Position numbers and translations under genes: made by a program
NCBI RefSeq assembly: GCF_021601385.1
Contig: NZ_BQHO01000022.1
Location: 1 to 64,000, forward strand
Length of the DNA: 64,000 nucleotides
Source: Pseudomonas parasichuanensis
GTDB lineage: Bacteria > Pseudomonadota > Gammaproteobacteria > Pseudomonadales > Pseudomonadaceae
Reading direction: 5' to 3'
Shown: piece after piece, positions 47,098 to 55,862 of the stretch
Position numbering within the stretch: position 1 is the first letter of the stretch
Layout: every line of letters begins with the position of its first letter
Notes under the pieces: model-generated
The model's database searches: none
What the model was told of the DNA's origin: nothing
The model's input: only the letters and a program-made list of their open reading frames with translations

Positions 47098-48555
47098 TTA
47101 GTTGTTAAGCCGCACCCGCACCATCCGCCCCTGTGCCACCGTCGCCTCCAGCACCTGCCCCTGCAATGGCAGCAGATCCCCGATCAGCAGGTTCTGCAAC
47201 AACGCCTTGCCGTCGAAGCTGTTGCCACCGATCTCGACGTCGCGAATCCCTTCCACCCGCACCACCGCCTTGCCCACTTGCCCCAGGCGGTTGCCGCTGA
47301 TCAGCAGGGGTCCCGGCAGCGGCGTGGCATTGCGCAGGCTCACGGCGTACTCGGGGGTATTGCCGATGCGGTTGCCGACCAGCGCCAGGGCACCGACCTC
47401 GCTGGCATCCACCGCGCTGCCCTGGCTGCTGGCCAGCAGGTTGTCGTCGATCAGCAAGGGGGTAGCCGGCGTCGGCGCGAGGTTGCGCAACTGGATGCCA
47501 TTGCCGCGGCTGGCGCCGATGCGGTTGCCGGCCACCAGCACGGCGCCGCGCTGGTCGCTGACCTCGATGGCGGCCTTGGCGGCGCCGAGGATCAGGTTGT
47601 CTTCGATCAGCGCGCGGGTCTGCCCGCGCAGGCGCACGCCGCTGTTGTTGTCGATGCCGCGCAGCTGGTTGCCGTGCAGGTCGAGCTGGCTGTCGCGGGC
47701 ATCAATGGCGTACTGCTGGGTGCGTTCGAACTGGCTGTTGGCGATGGTCGCCTGGCTGTGTTGCAGCTCCACCGCCGTGGACAACTCGCTGAAGCGGCTG
47801 CCCTCGATCAGCAGCGTGGCCGGACGGGTGCCGGCAGCTTGCTGGGCGCTCAGGGCGGTGGTCAGGCCACGGGACAGGTTGGCGTTGTAGCCCAGGCGGT
47901 TGAGGGTGGAGCCGATCACCTGGGTATGGCTGCCGGCCCAGGCCACCACGAACGGCCGCCAGGCGCGGTCGGTGTTGCCGGCCTTGTCGCCGGCGACGCT
48001 TTCCAGCGTTGACTGGTTCAGCCCCAGCCAGCCCTGATTGATCAGCGCGGTGCCGGAGTAGCTGTACAGGTACAGGCTGGTGCCTTCGAGCTGCAGCCCG
48101 GCATCGTTGCCGATCATCAACGGGTAGCTGAGCAGGTAACCGTCCTTGTAGCGCTTGAGGATGCGCGCATCGCCCAGGGCCGCCTCCAGCTGCGCCAGGG
48201 TGATGCTGCCACCGCGCAGCACCACGGCCTGGGGGTGGTGCGCCTGGTAGCCGGCGATGGCGCGGAACAGGCCATTGTTGACGAAGGGTTCGAACGGCCA
48301 GCTGCCGGCCTGGGCGGAAAACATCGGTTGCAGGCTGACGCTGGCGCGGCCGGCGGGCGGCGCGTGGCGGGCCTGTTCGAAGCTCACCGCCTGGCGGGCC
48401 TGCTGGCGCAGCTGGGTCAGCTGTGCCTGATGTTGCTGTGGGCTCAGGGTGTCCAGCACCGGGTTGGCGGGCAGTGCCTGGTTGGCGGCCTGGGCGCCAG
48501 CGGCCAGCAGCAGGGCGGCCAGGCAGCTGAGGGATATACGGGTGAACGGTGCCAT
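47098..48555 (-). CDS. algG: AlgG-like beta-helix protein with altered epimerase motif
   Basis: 485 residues from the ATG at 48555 (AAGGA nine bases upstream), with a signal peptide to about residue 24 (GAQAAN). The right-handed beta-helix repeats align with P. aeruginosa AlgG by eye: WRPFVVAWAGSHTQVI and LGYNANLSRGLTT correspond to RPFLVSWGGTETYI and FGYDKSKSYGVS. The catalytic segment YGIDPHDRS reads YAIDARDSQ here (D285-A-R-D288), so the general-base histidine is missing. It is also shorter than canonical AlgG at the C-terminus. It is last in the operon instead of directly after algE. It is probably inactive as a C5-epimerase but may keep a structural or polymer-guiding role in the periplasm. 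Confidence 0.75.
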   Translation of the reverse strand: MAPFTRISLSCLAALLLAAGAQAANQALPANPVLDTLSPQQHQAQLTQLRQQARQAVSFEQARHAPPAGRASVSLQPMFSAQAGSWPFEPFVNNGLFRAIAGYQAHHPQAVVLRGGSITLAQLEAALGDARILKRYKDGYLLSYPLMIGNDAGLQLEGTSLYLYSYSGTALINQGWLGLNQSTLESVAGDKAGNTDRAWRPFVVAWAGSHTQVIGSTLNRLGYNANLSRGLTTALSAQQAAGTRPATLLIEGSRFSELSTAVELQHSQATIANSQFERTQQYAIDARDSQLDLHGNQLRGIDNNSGVRLRGQTRALIEDNLILGAAKAAIEVSDQRGAVLVAGNRIGASRGNGIQLRNLAPTPATPLLIDDNLLASSQGSAVDASEVGALALVGNRIGNTPEYAVSLRNATPLPGPLLISGNRLGQVGKAVVRVEGIRDVEIGGNSFDGKALLQNLLIGDLLPLQGQVLEATVAQGRMVRVRLNN

Positions 48556-48570
48556 GGGACGCATCCTTGT

Positions 48571-49686
48571 TCAGGGCAGGTTGGGGTAGGCCGGTTTCAG
48601 CGGGCCACCGATCTGGCTGTAGTTGTCCACATCGCCGTCCTCGCTGTCATACAGCTGGCGGGCCAGGCGGTGGCCGGGCTCGCGGGCGAGGAACGGGATC
48701 AGCCAGGCGAGCTTGTAGGGCGCCACCTCGGCCTGGCCCTGGCCCTTGAGCTCGGGCAGGGTGTCCGGCGCCAACACGCTGCGCGCGGCAAAGCTGGCCA
48801 ACTGGTCGAGGGTCTGCTGGTCGGCACGGCTCCAGGCCAGGCCATGGCTGCGGGCCGACTCGCTGAGCAGCACCAGCGGCACCAGGGCGTACTGGCTGTA
48901 GTTGGCGGCCAGCTTGGCGCGGGCCACCTCCAGCGGCAGGTAGGCGTAGCTGCCGTCAGCGCCTGGCACGGCCTGGGCCAGGCCACGGCGCAGGTTGCCG
49001 TCGGCCCACCGGATGAAGTCGTCGCGGCCCACCAGCATGCCGGCGGCGGCCACGGCCCAGGCGGCCCAGTAATCGTGGTTGTTGAAGTACACGCCGGTGG
49101 CCGTGCGCCGTGGGTCGTACTCGCGGATCACCTGTTCGCCCAGCTGGCCGAACCAGTGCCGTTGCGCGGGCGTCAGTTGCACCTTGCCGTCGGCTGCGGC
49201 CTGGGTCAGCAGAACGGCGCCGGCCATGGCCGCCAGCGCCCATTTGCGCGCGGCCATGCCGGTACTGCTGGCGTCGGGGTCGAGCAATGCGCCGGCCTTG
49301 GCCCATTGCTCCAGCCATTGGTCCTGGCAGGCCAGGGCCATGTTGGCGTCCTGCGGCTTCTTGGCGTTCTGGAAGCGCTTGCCGGCATGGATCAGCCCGC
49401 CGATGAACTGCTTGACCTGCTTGGCGATGCGTTCGCTGTCGGCGTCGGGGCTGGCGCGCAGGGTGGACTTGCTGGCGTCGCGCTGGTCGTACTTGCTTTG
49501 CAGGTGCAGGCTGCCGGTGTAGGGCGGTGGCGGCGCCTTGCTGCATTCGAGGGTGCGGTAGTCGGCGATCATGGCCGCTTGCGCGGTAGCGCGGGGGGGC
49601 CAGATCGACTGGGCGGCGTGGGTGTGGAGTGGTAGAAGGACAAAAATGAGCAGAAGCGAGATCCCCGGGGCCGCTTTGCGGCCCAT
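48571..49686 (-). CDS. algL: AlgL-like alginate lyase (PL5) with diverged active site
   Basis: 371 residues if it starts at the ATG at 49686. An in-frame ATG at 49785 overlaps the algX stop (TGATG) but would put REP-encoded residues in front of the signal peptide (LLLIFVLLPLHTHAAQS). The PL5 core is clear: PPPPYTGSLHLQSKYD, GMAARKWALAAM and NNHDYWAAWAVAA (substrate Asn and catalytic His present). The segment matching RALAYHNYALPPL reads KLAANYSQYALVPL, so the catalytic arginine appears to be Leu, while the Tyr remains. In alginate producers AlgL clears stray periplasmic polymer. Activity here is uncertain. Confidence 0.78.
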   Translation of the reverse strand: MGRKAAPGISLLLIFVLLPLHTHAAQSIWPPRATAQAAMIADYRTLECSKAPPPPYTGSLHLQSKYDQRDASKSTLRASPDADSERIAKQVKQFIGGLIHAGKRFQNAKKPQDANMALACQDQWLEQWAKAGALLDPDASSTGMAARKWALAAMAGAVLLTQAAADGKVQLTPAQRHWFGQLGEQVIREYDPRRTATGVYFNNHDYWAAWAVAAAGMLVGRDDFIRWADGNLRRGLAQAVPGADGSYAYLPLEVARAKLAANYSQYALVPLVLLSESARSHGLAWSRADQQTLDQLASFAARSVLAPDTLPELKGQGQAEVAPYKLAWLIPFLAREPGHRLARQLYDSEDGDVDNYSQIGGPLKPAYPNLP

Positions 49687-49773
49687 CGCTGGCAAGCCAG
49701 CTCCCACAGTATCCGCGCACACCCTGCTCCCTGTGGGAGCTGGCTTGCCAGCGATGGGCTGCAAAGCAGCCCC
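49667..49773. repeat. REP inverted pair inside the alg operon at the algX/algL junction
   Basis: Facing units with GTGGGAGCTGGCTTGCCAGC cores and GGGGCCGCTTTGCGGCC / GGGCTGCAAAGCAGCCCC arms fill almost all of the space between the algX stop (49785) and the AlgL signal peptide. A likely algL ATG (49686) lies within one arm. In mRNA this would be a large hairpin. Confidence 0.9.
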
Positions 49774-49784
49774 AATTGCGGCCA

Positions 49785-51188
49785 TCACAGACACAGGCGC
49801 GTCTCCACATCGGTCGCCGCCGTACCCGCCTTGGTCGGCTCAAGGAACACCGACAACAGGTTGGCACCGGCAAACTCGGGCGCCTTGCTCAGCTCCAGGT
49901 AGTACTGGCCGCCACTCACCGCCGCCTCACGGCGCAACCACACCTTGTCGCGGGCGCCGTTGTCGTAATAGACGATGATGTAGAAGTCGCGCACGTTCTT
50001 GTCGCTCAGGCGGATATCCAGGAAACCCTGCGCACCGCTCAGCGCCTGGCGCGTGCTGCCGGCATTGCTCAGCAGCTCGATGCGCTCGCCCACCTTCAGC
50101 GCCGGGCGCTGCAGTTTCGAGCCCAGCACTTCCTTCGACGCCTTGCAGCCCCCTTGCACCGCCGGCACCAGCTGGCGGTACATCAGCGGCGAGTCCAGCC
50201 GGTAGTTGGCCGGCAATTCCCAGACGATCAGCTTGGGCGGCGCTTCGGCCTTGTAGTCGGCCGACAGCAGGTACTCCAGCAACGAGCCGTCCTCGCCCAC
50301 GCCGGGCAGGGCGTAGTTGAGGATGTCCACGCCCAGGTACTGCTTGAGGTAACCGTCGAAGTTGAACTGCTTGCTCTCGTCTTCACGGGCGGCGGCGTTG
50401 CTGTCGCCAACCAGGATCACCTCGGGGTCGGGGGCTTCGTCGAACAGTGCGTCGCTGCTGGCGGCCTGGGGAATGGTCTGGTAGCCGCGCACATACTGGA
50501 AACCGTAGTTGTTGCCGCAGATATAGCTCATCGCCAGGTTCAGGGTGCCGTCCTTGGGCACCATCACCCCTGGCTCGGTGCGGTACTGCTTCTTGGCGAG
50601 CCCGGCATAGAACGGCTGGCGGCGGACTTCCTCGGCCATCAGCCTGGCCGTGGCCTCGGCGCCGGCCGGGGTCCAGTGGTGGTCGCGGCGGAAGAAGTAC
50701 TCCTCCCGGGGTGGCTGTTGCACCAGCTGCATCATCGGCGCCACCACCGCGCCGGCCTGGCGCAGTTGCCCCAGGTAGGCAGCAAGGTTGGCGCTGGCGC
50801 GGTTGTAGTCGAAGCCGTGCAGCTGGTCGCCTTGCAGCTTGTCGCGGTGCATCAGGCCGCGGGTCGGCTGGATGGCCATGGCCACCTGGATGCCCTGCTT
50901 GTGAAAGGCCTGCATCAGCCGGGCGAACTCCGGGCGCATGGGCGCGGGTATGCCGAAGTCGTTGGTCAAATCGACCACCGAGCGGAACAGCCAGCGCTCC
51001 TTGCCGGGAACGATCTGGCGCATCAGCTTCATGCGCCCTTCGGCATAGTGCTGCGGGTCGGCCAGGGCCGGGCAGGCCATGCACTGCAGGTTCTCGCAGG
51101 CGGGCTTGGCGGCTGGTTCGGCGGCCTGGCCGGGCAGGCTCAGCAGGGTGAAGGCGGCCGCCAGGCCAAGGGGGAGGAGGGTGTTCAT
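49785..51188 (-). CDS. algX: Alginate O-acetyltransferase AlgX
   Basis: 467 residues, secreted to the periplasm (signal to about residue 22, PGQAAEP). The SGNH-like domain has the catalytic pair in RDHHWTPAGAEATARLM (D-x-H) and the serine in LVGDSNAAAR. The C-terminal 120 residues (GFLDIRLSDKNVRDFYIIVY) form the carbohydrate-binding module of AlgX. It transfers acetyl groups to mannuronate residues and bridges to AlgK. Canonically it follows algG, but here it follows algF and precedes algL. Confidence 0.9.
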   Translation of the reverse strand: MNTLLPLGLAAAFTLLSLPGQAAEPAAKPACENLQCMACPALADPQHYAEGRMKLMRQIVPGKERWLFRSVVDLTNDFGIPAPMRPEFARLMQAFHKQGIQVAMAIQPTRGLMHRDKLQGDQLHGFDYNRASANLAAYLGQLRQAGAVVAPMMQLVQQPPREEYFFRRDHHWTPAGAEATARLMAEEVRRQPFYAGLAKKQYRTEPGVMVPKDGTLNLAMSYICGNNYGFQYVRGYQTIPQAASSDALFDEAPDPEVILVGDSNAAAREDESKQFNFDGYLKQYLGVDILNYALPGVGEDGSLLEYLLSADYKAEAPPKLIVWELPANYRLDSPLMYRQLVPAVQGGCKASKEVLGSKLQRPALKVGERIELLSNAGSTRQALSGAQGFLDIRLSDKNVRDFYIIVYYDNGARDKVWLRREAAVSGGQYYLELSKAPEFAGANLLSVFLEPTKAGTAATDVETRLCL

Positions 51189-51218
51189 GGGCCAGTCATC
51201 CTTGCGTGTGGCGCTGCG

Positions 51219-51848
51219 TCACTCGGTGGGGTCGATGCTGTTGGCCAGGCTCAGGCTGCGGTTGCCCGGCAGCAGCACATAGCTGTACGAGCGGCCTTTC
51301 TTGAGGAACAGCTCGTCGAAGCTGGCCACCTGCTTGTCGGCCACGTAGGCGGCGAAGTCGATCTTGATCTCGTTGACCATGCGCGTGCCGGTCTGGCCGT
51401 TGCCCAGCGGCTTGACCACCTCGTGCTTGCCGTCGGCGGTGCGCAGCATGGCCTGCGCCGGGGTGAGGTTGTAGAACGCCACCTGGGCTTTCTTGGGTTC
51501 GTTGACGTACTGGTCGGCGATCAGCTTCAGTTGCTGACCGTCATACACCACGGTGCTGGCGGCATTGGCCACCAGGGTCGGTTCGATGGCCTTGGCGCCG
51601 ATGCCGATCCGGTGGGCGCCGGCGGGCACGAAGCGGTAACCGCTGAGCTGGCCCGGGGCGACTTTCTGCGGGTTGACCTTGCCGCTCAGGGTCACGTCGA
51701 CACTGCTGGCGGACAGGTTGAGCACGCGCACGAACGCAGAGTCGGCCGGGGCCACGGCGTCGTACAGGTCGGCATTGCCTTCGGCGGCGAAAGTGGCATG
51801 GCTGGCAACGGCCAGGGCAAGGGCGGTAAACAGCGGCGAAAGCTTCAT
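51219..51848 (-). CDS. algF: Alginate O-acetylation protein AlgF
   Basis: 209 residues with a signal peptide (ending TFAAEG, about residue 22) and AAGGAG six bases before the ATG. ADLYDAVAPADSAFVRVLNL, GYRFVPAGAHRIGIG and GRSYSYVLLPGNRSLSLAN match AlgF, a two-domain beta-sandwich periplasmic protein needed for acetylation and thought to carry or relay acetyl groups. It follows algJ by 18 bp and precedes algX by 30 bp; canonically algF is followed by algA. Confidence 0.9.
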   Translation of the reverse strand: MKLSPLFTALALAVASHATFAAEGNADLYDAVAPADSAFVRVLNLSASSVDVTLSGKVNPQKVAPGQLSGYRFVPAGAHRIGIGAKAIEPTLVANAASTVVYDGQQLKLIADQYVNEPKKAQVAFYNLTPAQAMLRTADGKHEVVKPLGNGQTGTRMVNEIKIDFAAYVADKQVASFDELFLKKGRSYSYVLLPGNRSLSLANSIDPTE

Positions 51849-51866
51849 CAGGTTCTCCTTGAAACG

Positions 51867-52961
51867 TCAGAAATGCGTGGGCTGGGCGCTGCGGCTGAGC
51901 GCGCCGGGGCGGTGGGCAAGCAGGGTACGCAGGGGGAATTCCCAAACCACGGTGTCGATCTGCGGGTTGTTCAGTTGGTCACTGGCCAAAAACTGGTTCA
52001 TCGCCTCGAACGGCCCGCGGGCCTCCACGGCGATGGACAGCAGGTCACGGTTGAGCGCCTCCTTGAGGAAGCCGACGAAGTTCCAGTCGTCGATCTTGCT
52101 GTAGCTGGTGCCCACCAGCAGCAGGCCCTGGTCCTGCTCGGCGAACAGGTCGTCGCTGCTCTGGGCGGCCTTGAGGGTTTCGTACAGCGCGATGGTGCTG
52201 GCGCCGAACTGCGGGGCCAGGCGCGCATGGTCGAACTGCAGGTAGTTCATCAGGTCGCCCTTGATGCTTTTTTCGGCGGTCTGGTGCGAGACATACACCT
52301 GGTCGCCCAGTAGCTGCGGGCGCTGGCGCGCCAGTTCGTAGGCCGAGAGCCGGGCGCCGTCCGGGCTCCAGTGGGTGTCGGACTTGAGGAACAGGCCGGG
52401 CCCGGCGAGGTTGCGCAGGTACGCCGCGCGCAGGGGCACCACGTCCAGCTGGCGCGCCTGCAGGTCGCCGACAAAGCGGTCGTAGAGGCCGGTCACCCGT
52501 GGGTCGAAAGCGCGTTCGGCGTGCTCGGCATAGATGTCCAGCTTCATCGGCAGCGGCAGCAACACCAGGTGCTTGCCGTGCTCGGCCAGTTGCTGCTCGA
52601 CCTTGCTGATTAGCGCCAACTGGCTCGCCAGGTGGGTGTCGAGGTCATTGGGCACGCGGTATTCCTGGTTGCTGTACAGCCAGCCGTCGTTGCCCAGCAC
52701 CACGCCCTTGGTGCCTTCGCCGAACAGCTGGAACTGGGCATCGGCCCACAGCTGCACCGACGGGTCGCGCAGGAAGAAGCGCTTGTCGTAGCTCCGCTCG
52801 AACTTGCGCAGCAGCTTGCCGTCGACGAACAGGTTCCAGCTGTCGGTCTGGGTGCGGGCAAAACTCAGCACCGGCGGTAGCGAGTAGACGAACATCGCTG
52901 CCAGCACCAGGGCGAAGACAATGCCATTGGCCTTGCTCGCCGAATTCATCACCGGATACAT
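51867..52961 (-). CDS. algJ: Alginate O-acetyltransferase AlgJ
   Basis: 364 residues. An N-terminal signal anchor (VFALVLAAMFVYSLPPV, about residues 15-31) is followed by a periplasmic SGNH-type domain with the catalytic D-x-H in SDTHWSPDGARLSAYELA and a serine in LLVGTSYSKIDDW. It takes acetyl groups delivered by AlgI and feeds AlgF/AlgX. AGGAG lies seven bases before the ATG and overlaps the algI stop. Length agrees with AlgJ of P. aeruginosa. Confidence 0.9.
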   Translation of the reverse strand: MYPVMNSASKANGIVFALVLAAMFVYSLPPVLSFARTQTDSWNLFVDGKLLRKFERSYDKRFFLRDPSVQLWADAQFQLFGEGTKGVVLGNDGWLYSNQEYRVPNDLDTHLASQLALISKVEQQLAEHGKHLVLLPLPMKLDIYAEHAERAFDPRVTGLYDRFVGDLQARQLDVVPLRAAYLRNLAGPGLFLKSDTHWSPDGARLSAYELARQRPQLLGDQVYVSHQTAEKSIKGDLMNYLQFDHARLAPQFGASTIALYETLKAAQSSDDLFAEQDQGLLLVGTSYSKIDDWNFVGFLKEALNRDLLSIAVEARGPFEAMNQFLASDQLNNPQIDTVVWEFPLRTLLAHRPGALSRSAQPTHF

Positions 52962-52970
52962 GGCGGGCTC

Positions 52971-54398
52971 CTAGAACTGGAAATACAAAAAGGGCGAGAA
53001 CGAGTTGGCGGCCAGGCTGCTCAGCGCCAGCAAAAAACCGGCCCACAGCAGCAGGCTGTGCAACACCCCGACGTGGCGCATGAAGTAGCCGTCCTTGTTG
53101 CCGGCGTAGAAGCGCACGTTGTTGATCCCGGCCAGGATCAGCCAGGCGAACGCCACCAGGGCAAAGGCCATGGCCATCTGCGAGGCGCCGAGCACGTACA
53201 GCTCCAGCGAGCCGAAGCCGTTGAAGCCCAGCAGGGCCTGGTAGATGGCTAGGCTGTGGCGCAGGTCCATGGTGAAGAACAGTGGCATGCTCAGCACGAT
53301 CAGCACCGCGGTGCGCAGGTTGCGCCCCAGGTGGTAGGGCGTGCTGACCTTGGTCGCCAGGTTGTACTTGCGCTCCAGCACCATGCCGATGCCGAAGAAC
53401 AGCCCCCAGCAGATGAAGGCAAAGCTCGCGCCATGCCACAGGCCCGACAGCAGCATGGTCCAGACCAGCGCCGGCAGGGCGCCGGCCACGCGCTTGCGCA
53501 CCAGCGGCAGGTACACGTAGTCGCGCAGAAAATGCGCCAGGGTCATGTGCCAGCGCGACCAGAACTCGGTGATGCTCTGCGACACATAGGGCTGGTTGAA
53601 GTTTTCCGGGAAACGGAAGCCCATCATCAGCGCCAGGCCCAGGGCCATGTGGCTGTAGCCGGCGAAGTCGAAGTACAGCTGCAGGGTCGACACCACCAGG
53701 CCGAACCAGGCATCGGCGAACTGCAGCGTGCCTTCGCCGACGAACAGCACATTGATCGGCGCCAGGCGATCGGCGATCAGCACTTTCATGATGAAGCCGA
53801 GCATGAAGCGGCACACGCCCAGCGAGAACAGCTCCAGCGAGTGGGTGCGCTGGCGCAGCTGCGGCGCCAGCTGGCTGTAGCGCAGGATCGGCCCGGCCAC
53901 CAGGTGCGGGAACAGCGCGACGAAGGCGGCGAAGTCGATGAAGTTGCGCGTGGGGGTGGCGTCCTTGCGGTAGATGTCGACGATGTAGCTCAGGGCATGG
54001 AACACGTAGAACGAGATGCCCAGCGGCAGGAAGATGTTCTCCAGGGTCCAGGTGTTGATGCCCAGCGGCGCCAGCAGCAGGGCCAGCACCTCGGCGCCGA
54101 AATTGGCGTACTTGAAGTAGCCCAGGGTGGCCAGGTTGCCGGCCACGCCCAGCCACAGCAGGCGCAGGGCCAGGCGCTTGTCGCCGGCATCCAGGCGCGC
54201 CTTGATACGCAGCCCGAACCAGTAGTTCCAGTAGGTGATGGCGACGAACAGCAGCAAGAAGTCCGGGCGCCACCAGGCGTAGAAGATGTAGCTGGCGGCG
54301 ACGATCACCAGCGAGCGCCACTGCGGCCGGGCCAGGTAGTAGATGGCCAGGAACAGTGGCAGGTACAGGAACAGGAACACGTTGGAAGCGAAGATCAT
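52971..54398 (-). CDS. algI: Alginate O-acetylation MBOAT protein AlgI
   Basis: 475 residues and about eleven membrane helices. The MBOAT signatures are present: IFYAWWRPDFLLLF, PLGISFYVFHALSYIVDIYR, FPHLVAGPILRY, QLYFDFAGYSHMALGLALMM and the catalytic histidine in LLSGLWHGASFAF. It moves acetyl groups across the inner membrane. It is about 45 residues shorter than P. aeruginosa AlgI and diverges after the catalytic region. It directly follows algE here, while in the canonical operon algI lies after algL. Confidence 0.88.
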   Translation of the reverse strand: MIFASNVFLFLYLPLFLAIYYLARPQWRSLVIVAASYIFYAWWRPDFLLLFVAITYWNYWFGLRIKARLDAGDKRLALRLLWLGVAGNLATLGYFKYANFGAEVLALLLAPLGINTWTLENIFLPLGISFYVFHALSYIVDIYRKDATPTRNFIDFAAFVALFPHLVAGPILRYSQLAPQLRQRTHSLELFSLGVCRFMLGFIMKVLIADRLAPINVLFVGEGTLQFADAWFGLVVSTLQLYFDFAGYSHMALGLALMMGFRFPENFNQPYVSQSITEFWSRWHMTLAHFLRDYVYLPLVRKRVAGALPALVWTMLLSGLWHGASFAFICWGLFFGIGMVLERKYNLATKVSTPYHLGRNLRTAVLIVLSMPLFFTMDLRHSLAIYQALLGFNGFGSLELYVLGASQMAMAFALVAFAWLILAGINNVRFYAGNKDGYFMRHVGVLHSLLLWAGFLLALSSLAANSFSPFLYFQF

Positions 54399-54413
54399 GG
54401 CCTGGCCCTCGGG

Positions 54414-55862
54414 TTAGTAGCTGATCACCACGCCGACGCTCAGCTGGTAGTCGTCACCGGTCTTCAGTGCGCTGCCGGCGTTGAGGTAGCTGGCGCTGAC
54501 CAGGGTGTTGACGTCCAGGTGCTTGCCGTCGAGGGCCACGGGGAACATCTTCCAGTAGTAGTTGAGGTCGACCATCTGCCCGACGTTGTCACCCTTGCCG
54601 TACAGGTCGGCGCCTTGCAGTTGCCGGCGTTGCGCGCGGGCGTCGGCGGCCATGCGGATCGGCAGCTCGCCGTTTTCGTTGCGCAGGTTGAGCTGGGTCA
54701 CGCGCAGGTCGAGGGCGCTGCGCGGGGTGGGGCGGGTTTCCAGGGCGATGCCGTAGTAGCTGAGGTTGCGCAGGTCGAGGGCGACGAACGAACTGGTCAG
54801 GCGGGTGCTGTAGGAACCCTGGCGGGTGATGCGGTCGGACTGGATCGGGTTCAGGCGAAAACCGTCGTTTTCATCGCTGGGTTTGTCGGTCAGGCCACCA
54901 CGCAAGGCCACCCGCGGGGTCCACGGCAGGTCGTCGAAACGCTTGCCCACTTCACCCAGTGCGGCCCACCCACGGCTGGCGTGCCCGGTGGTGGTCTGGC
55001 CGTTGCTGTCGGTGTTGTCCATGCTGCCCTCGAGTGCCGCCAGCTCCAGGTGGTAGTCGGTCGACCAGGGCAACTTGTCGCCCTTGAAAAACAGGCCGTA
55101 GCGCCAGCCCTTGAAGTCGTAGCGGTCGTCACGGTCGTGGCCGCTGCGGTCGTTCTCCTGCATCAGGCGCACGCCGGCCTGGTTGTGGGTGCTCCAGCGG
55201 TAGGCGTACTGGCCCATCAGGTACAGCGTGCGCTCTTCACTGGCGGCCAGCGAATTGACGTCGGTGTTGTAGTTGTGGAACTTCTGCCCCACCGCGATGA
55301 AGACATCGGTGAAGCTGTCCTGGTAGTTGAAGCGCAGCGACTCCAGGCTGTCGTCCCACCACAGGCCGTAGTCGTCATAGAAGCGCTGACGGCCGAACGA
55401 CATGGACAGGCGCGGGTCATCGCCGATCAGGTCGCGCTTGACGTACAGCTCGCGCAGTTCGGCGTACCAGCCTTCGGGCTGCTCGCGTTCGTTGTCGTTG
55501 CTCGATTCGTTGGCGATGTTGCTCGACTGGCTGGAGTCGTAGTTCAGCCACACGCGGCCATAGACCATCCACTTGGCCCAGCGTTTTTCCGGCGAGTACC
55601 AGGCGAACGACGGCTCGTAGCGCAGGCTGTAGAACGTCTCGCGGTCACGGCCGACCTGCGAGTCCTCCGGGCCGTAGCCGGTCTGCACGGTGAGCTTGTT
55701 GAACACTTCCGAGGTGATCACCGGTTCGCTGCCATCGGCGCTGGCCACGCGCACCGACGCGTTGCTGTCGGCCTCGGGGCCGGTGATCTCTTCCAGCGCC
55801 AGGGCCGCCGGCAGCGGTGCCAGGGCCAGCAGGGCGCCGAGCAGGGGGTGATGGGCTTTCAC
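54414..55862 (-). CDS. algE: Alginate outer membrane exporter AlgE
   Basis: 482 residues from a GTG that overlaps the algK stop (GTGA). A signal peptide (to about residue 22, ALALEE) precedes an 18-strand-type barrel rich in aromatic and acidic residues. YSLRYEPSFAWYSPEKRWAK, RELYVKRDLIGDDPRLSMSF and FGRQRFYDDYGLWWDDSLE match the AlgE family. It exports the polymer through the outer membrane under the AlgK scaffold. The C-terminus VVISY ends in an aromatic residue as expected for outer membrane proteins. Confidence 0.92.
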   Translation of the reverse strand: MKAHHPLLGALLALAPLPAALALEEITGPEADSNASVRVASADGSEPVITSEVFNKLTVQTGYGPEDSQVGRDRETFYSLRYEPSFAWYSPEKRWAKWMVYGRVWLNYDSSQSSNIANESSNDNEREQPEGWYAELRELYVKRDLIGDDPRLSMSFGRQRFYDDYGLWWDDSLESLRFNYQDSFTDVFIAVGQKFHNYNTDVNSLAASEERTLYLMGQYAYRWSTHNQAGVRLMQENDRSGHDRDDRYDFKGWRYGLFFKGDKLPWSTDYHLELAALEGSMDNTDSNGQTTTGHASRGWAALGEVGKRFDDLPWTPRVALRGGLTDKPSDENDGFRLNPIQSDRITRQGSYSTRLTSSFVALDLRNLSYYGIALETRPTPRSALDLRVTQLNLRNENGELPIRMAADARAQRRQLQGADLYGKGDNVGQMVDLNYYWKMFPVALDGKHLDVNTLVSASYLNAGSALKTGDDYQLSVGVVISY

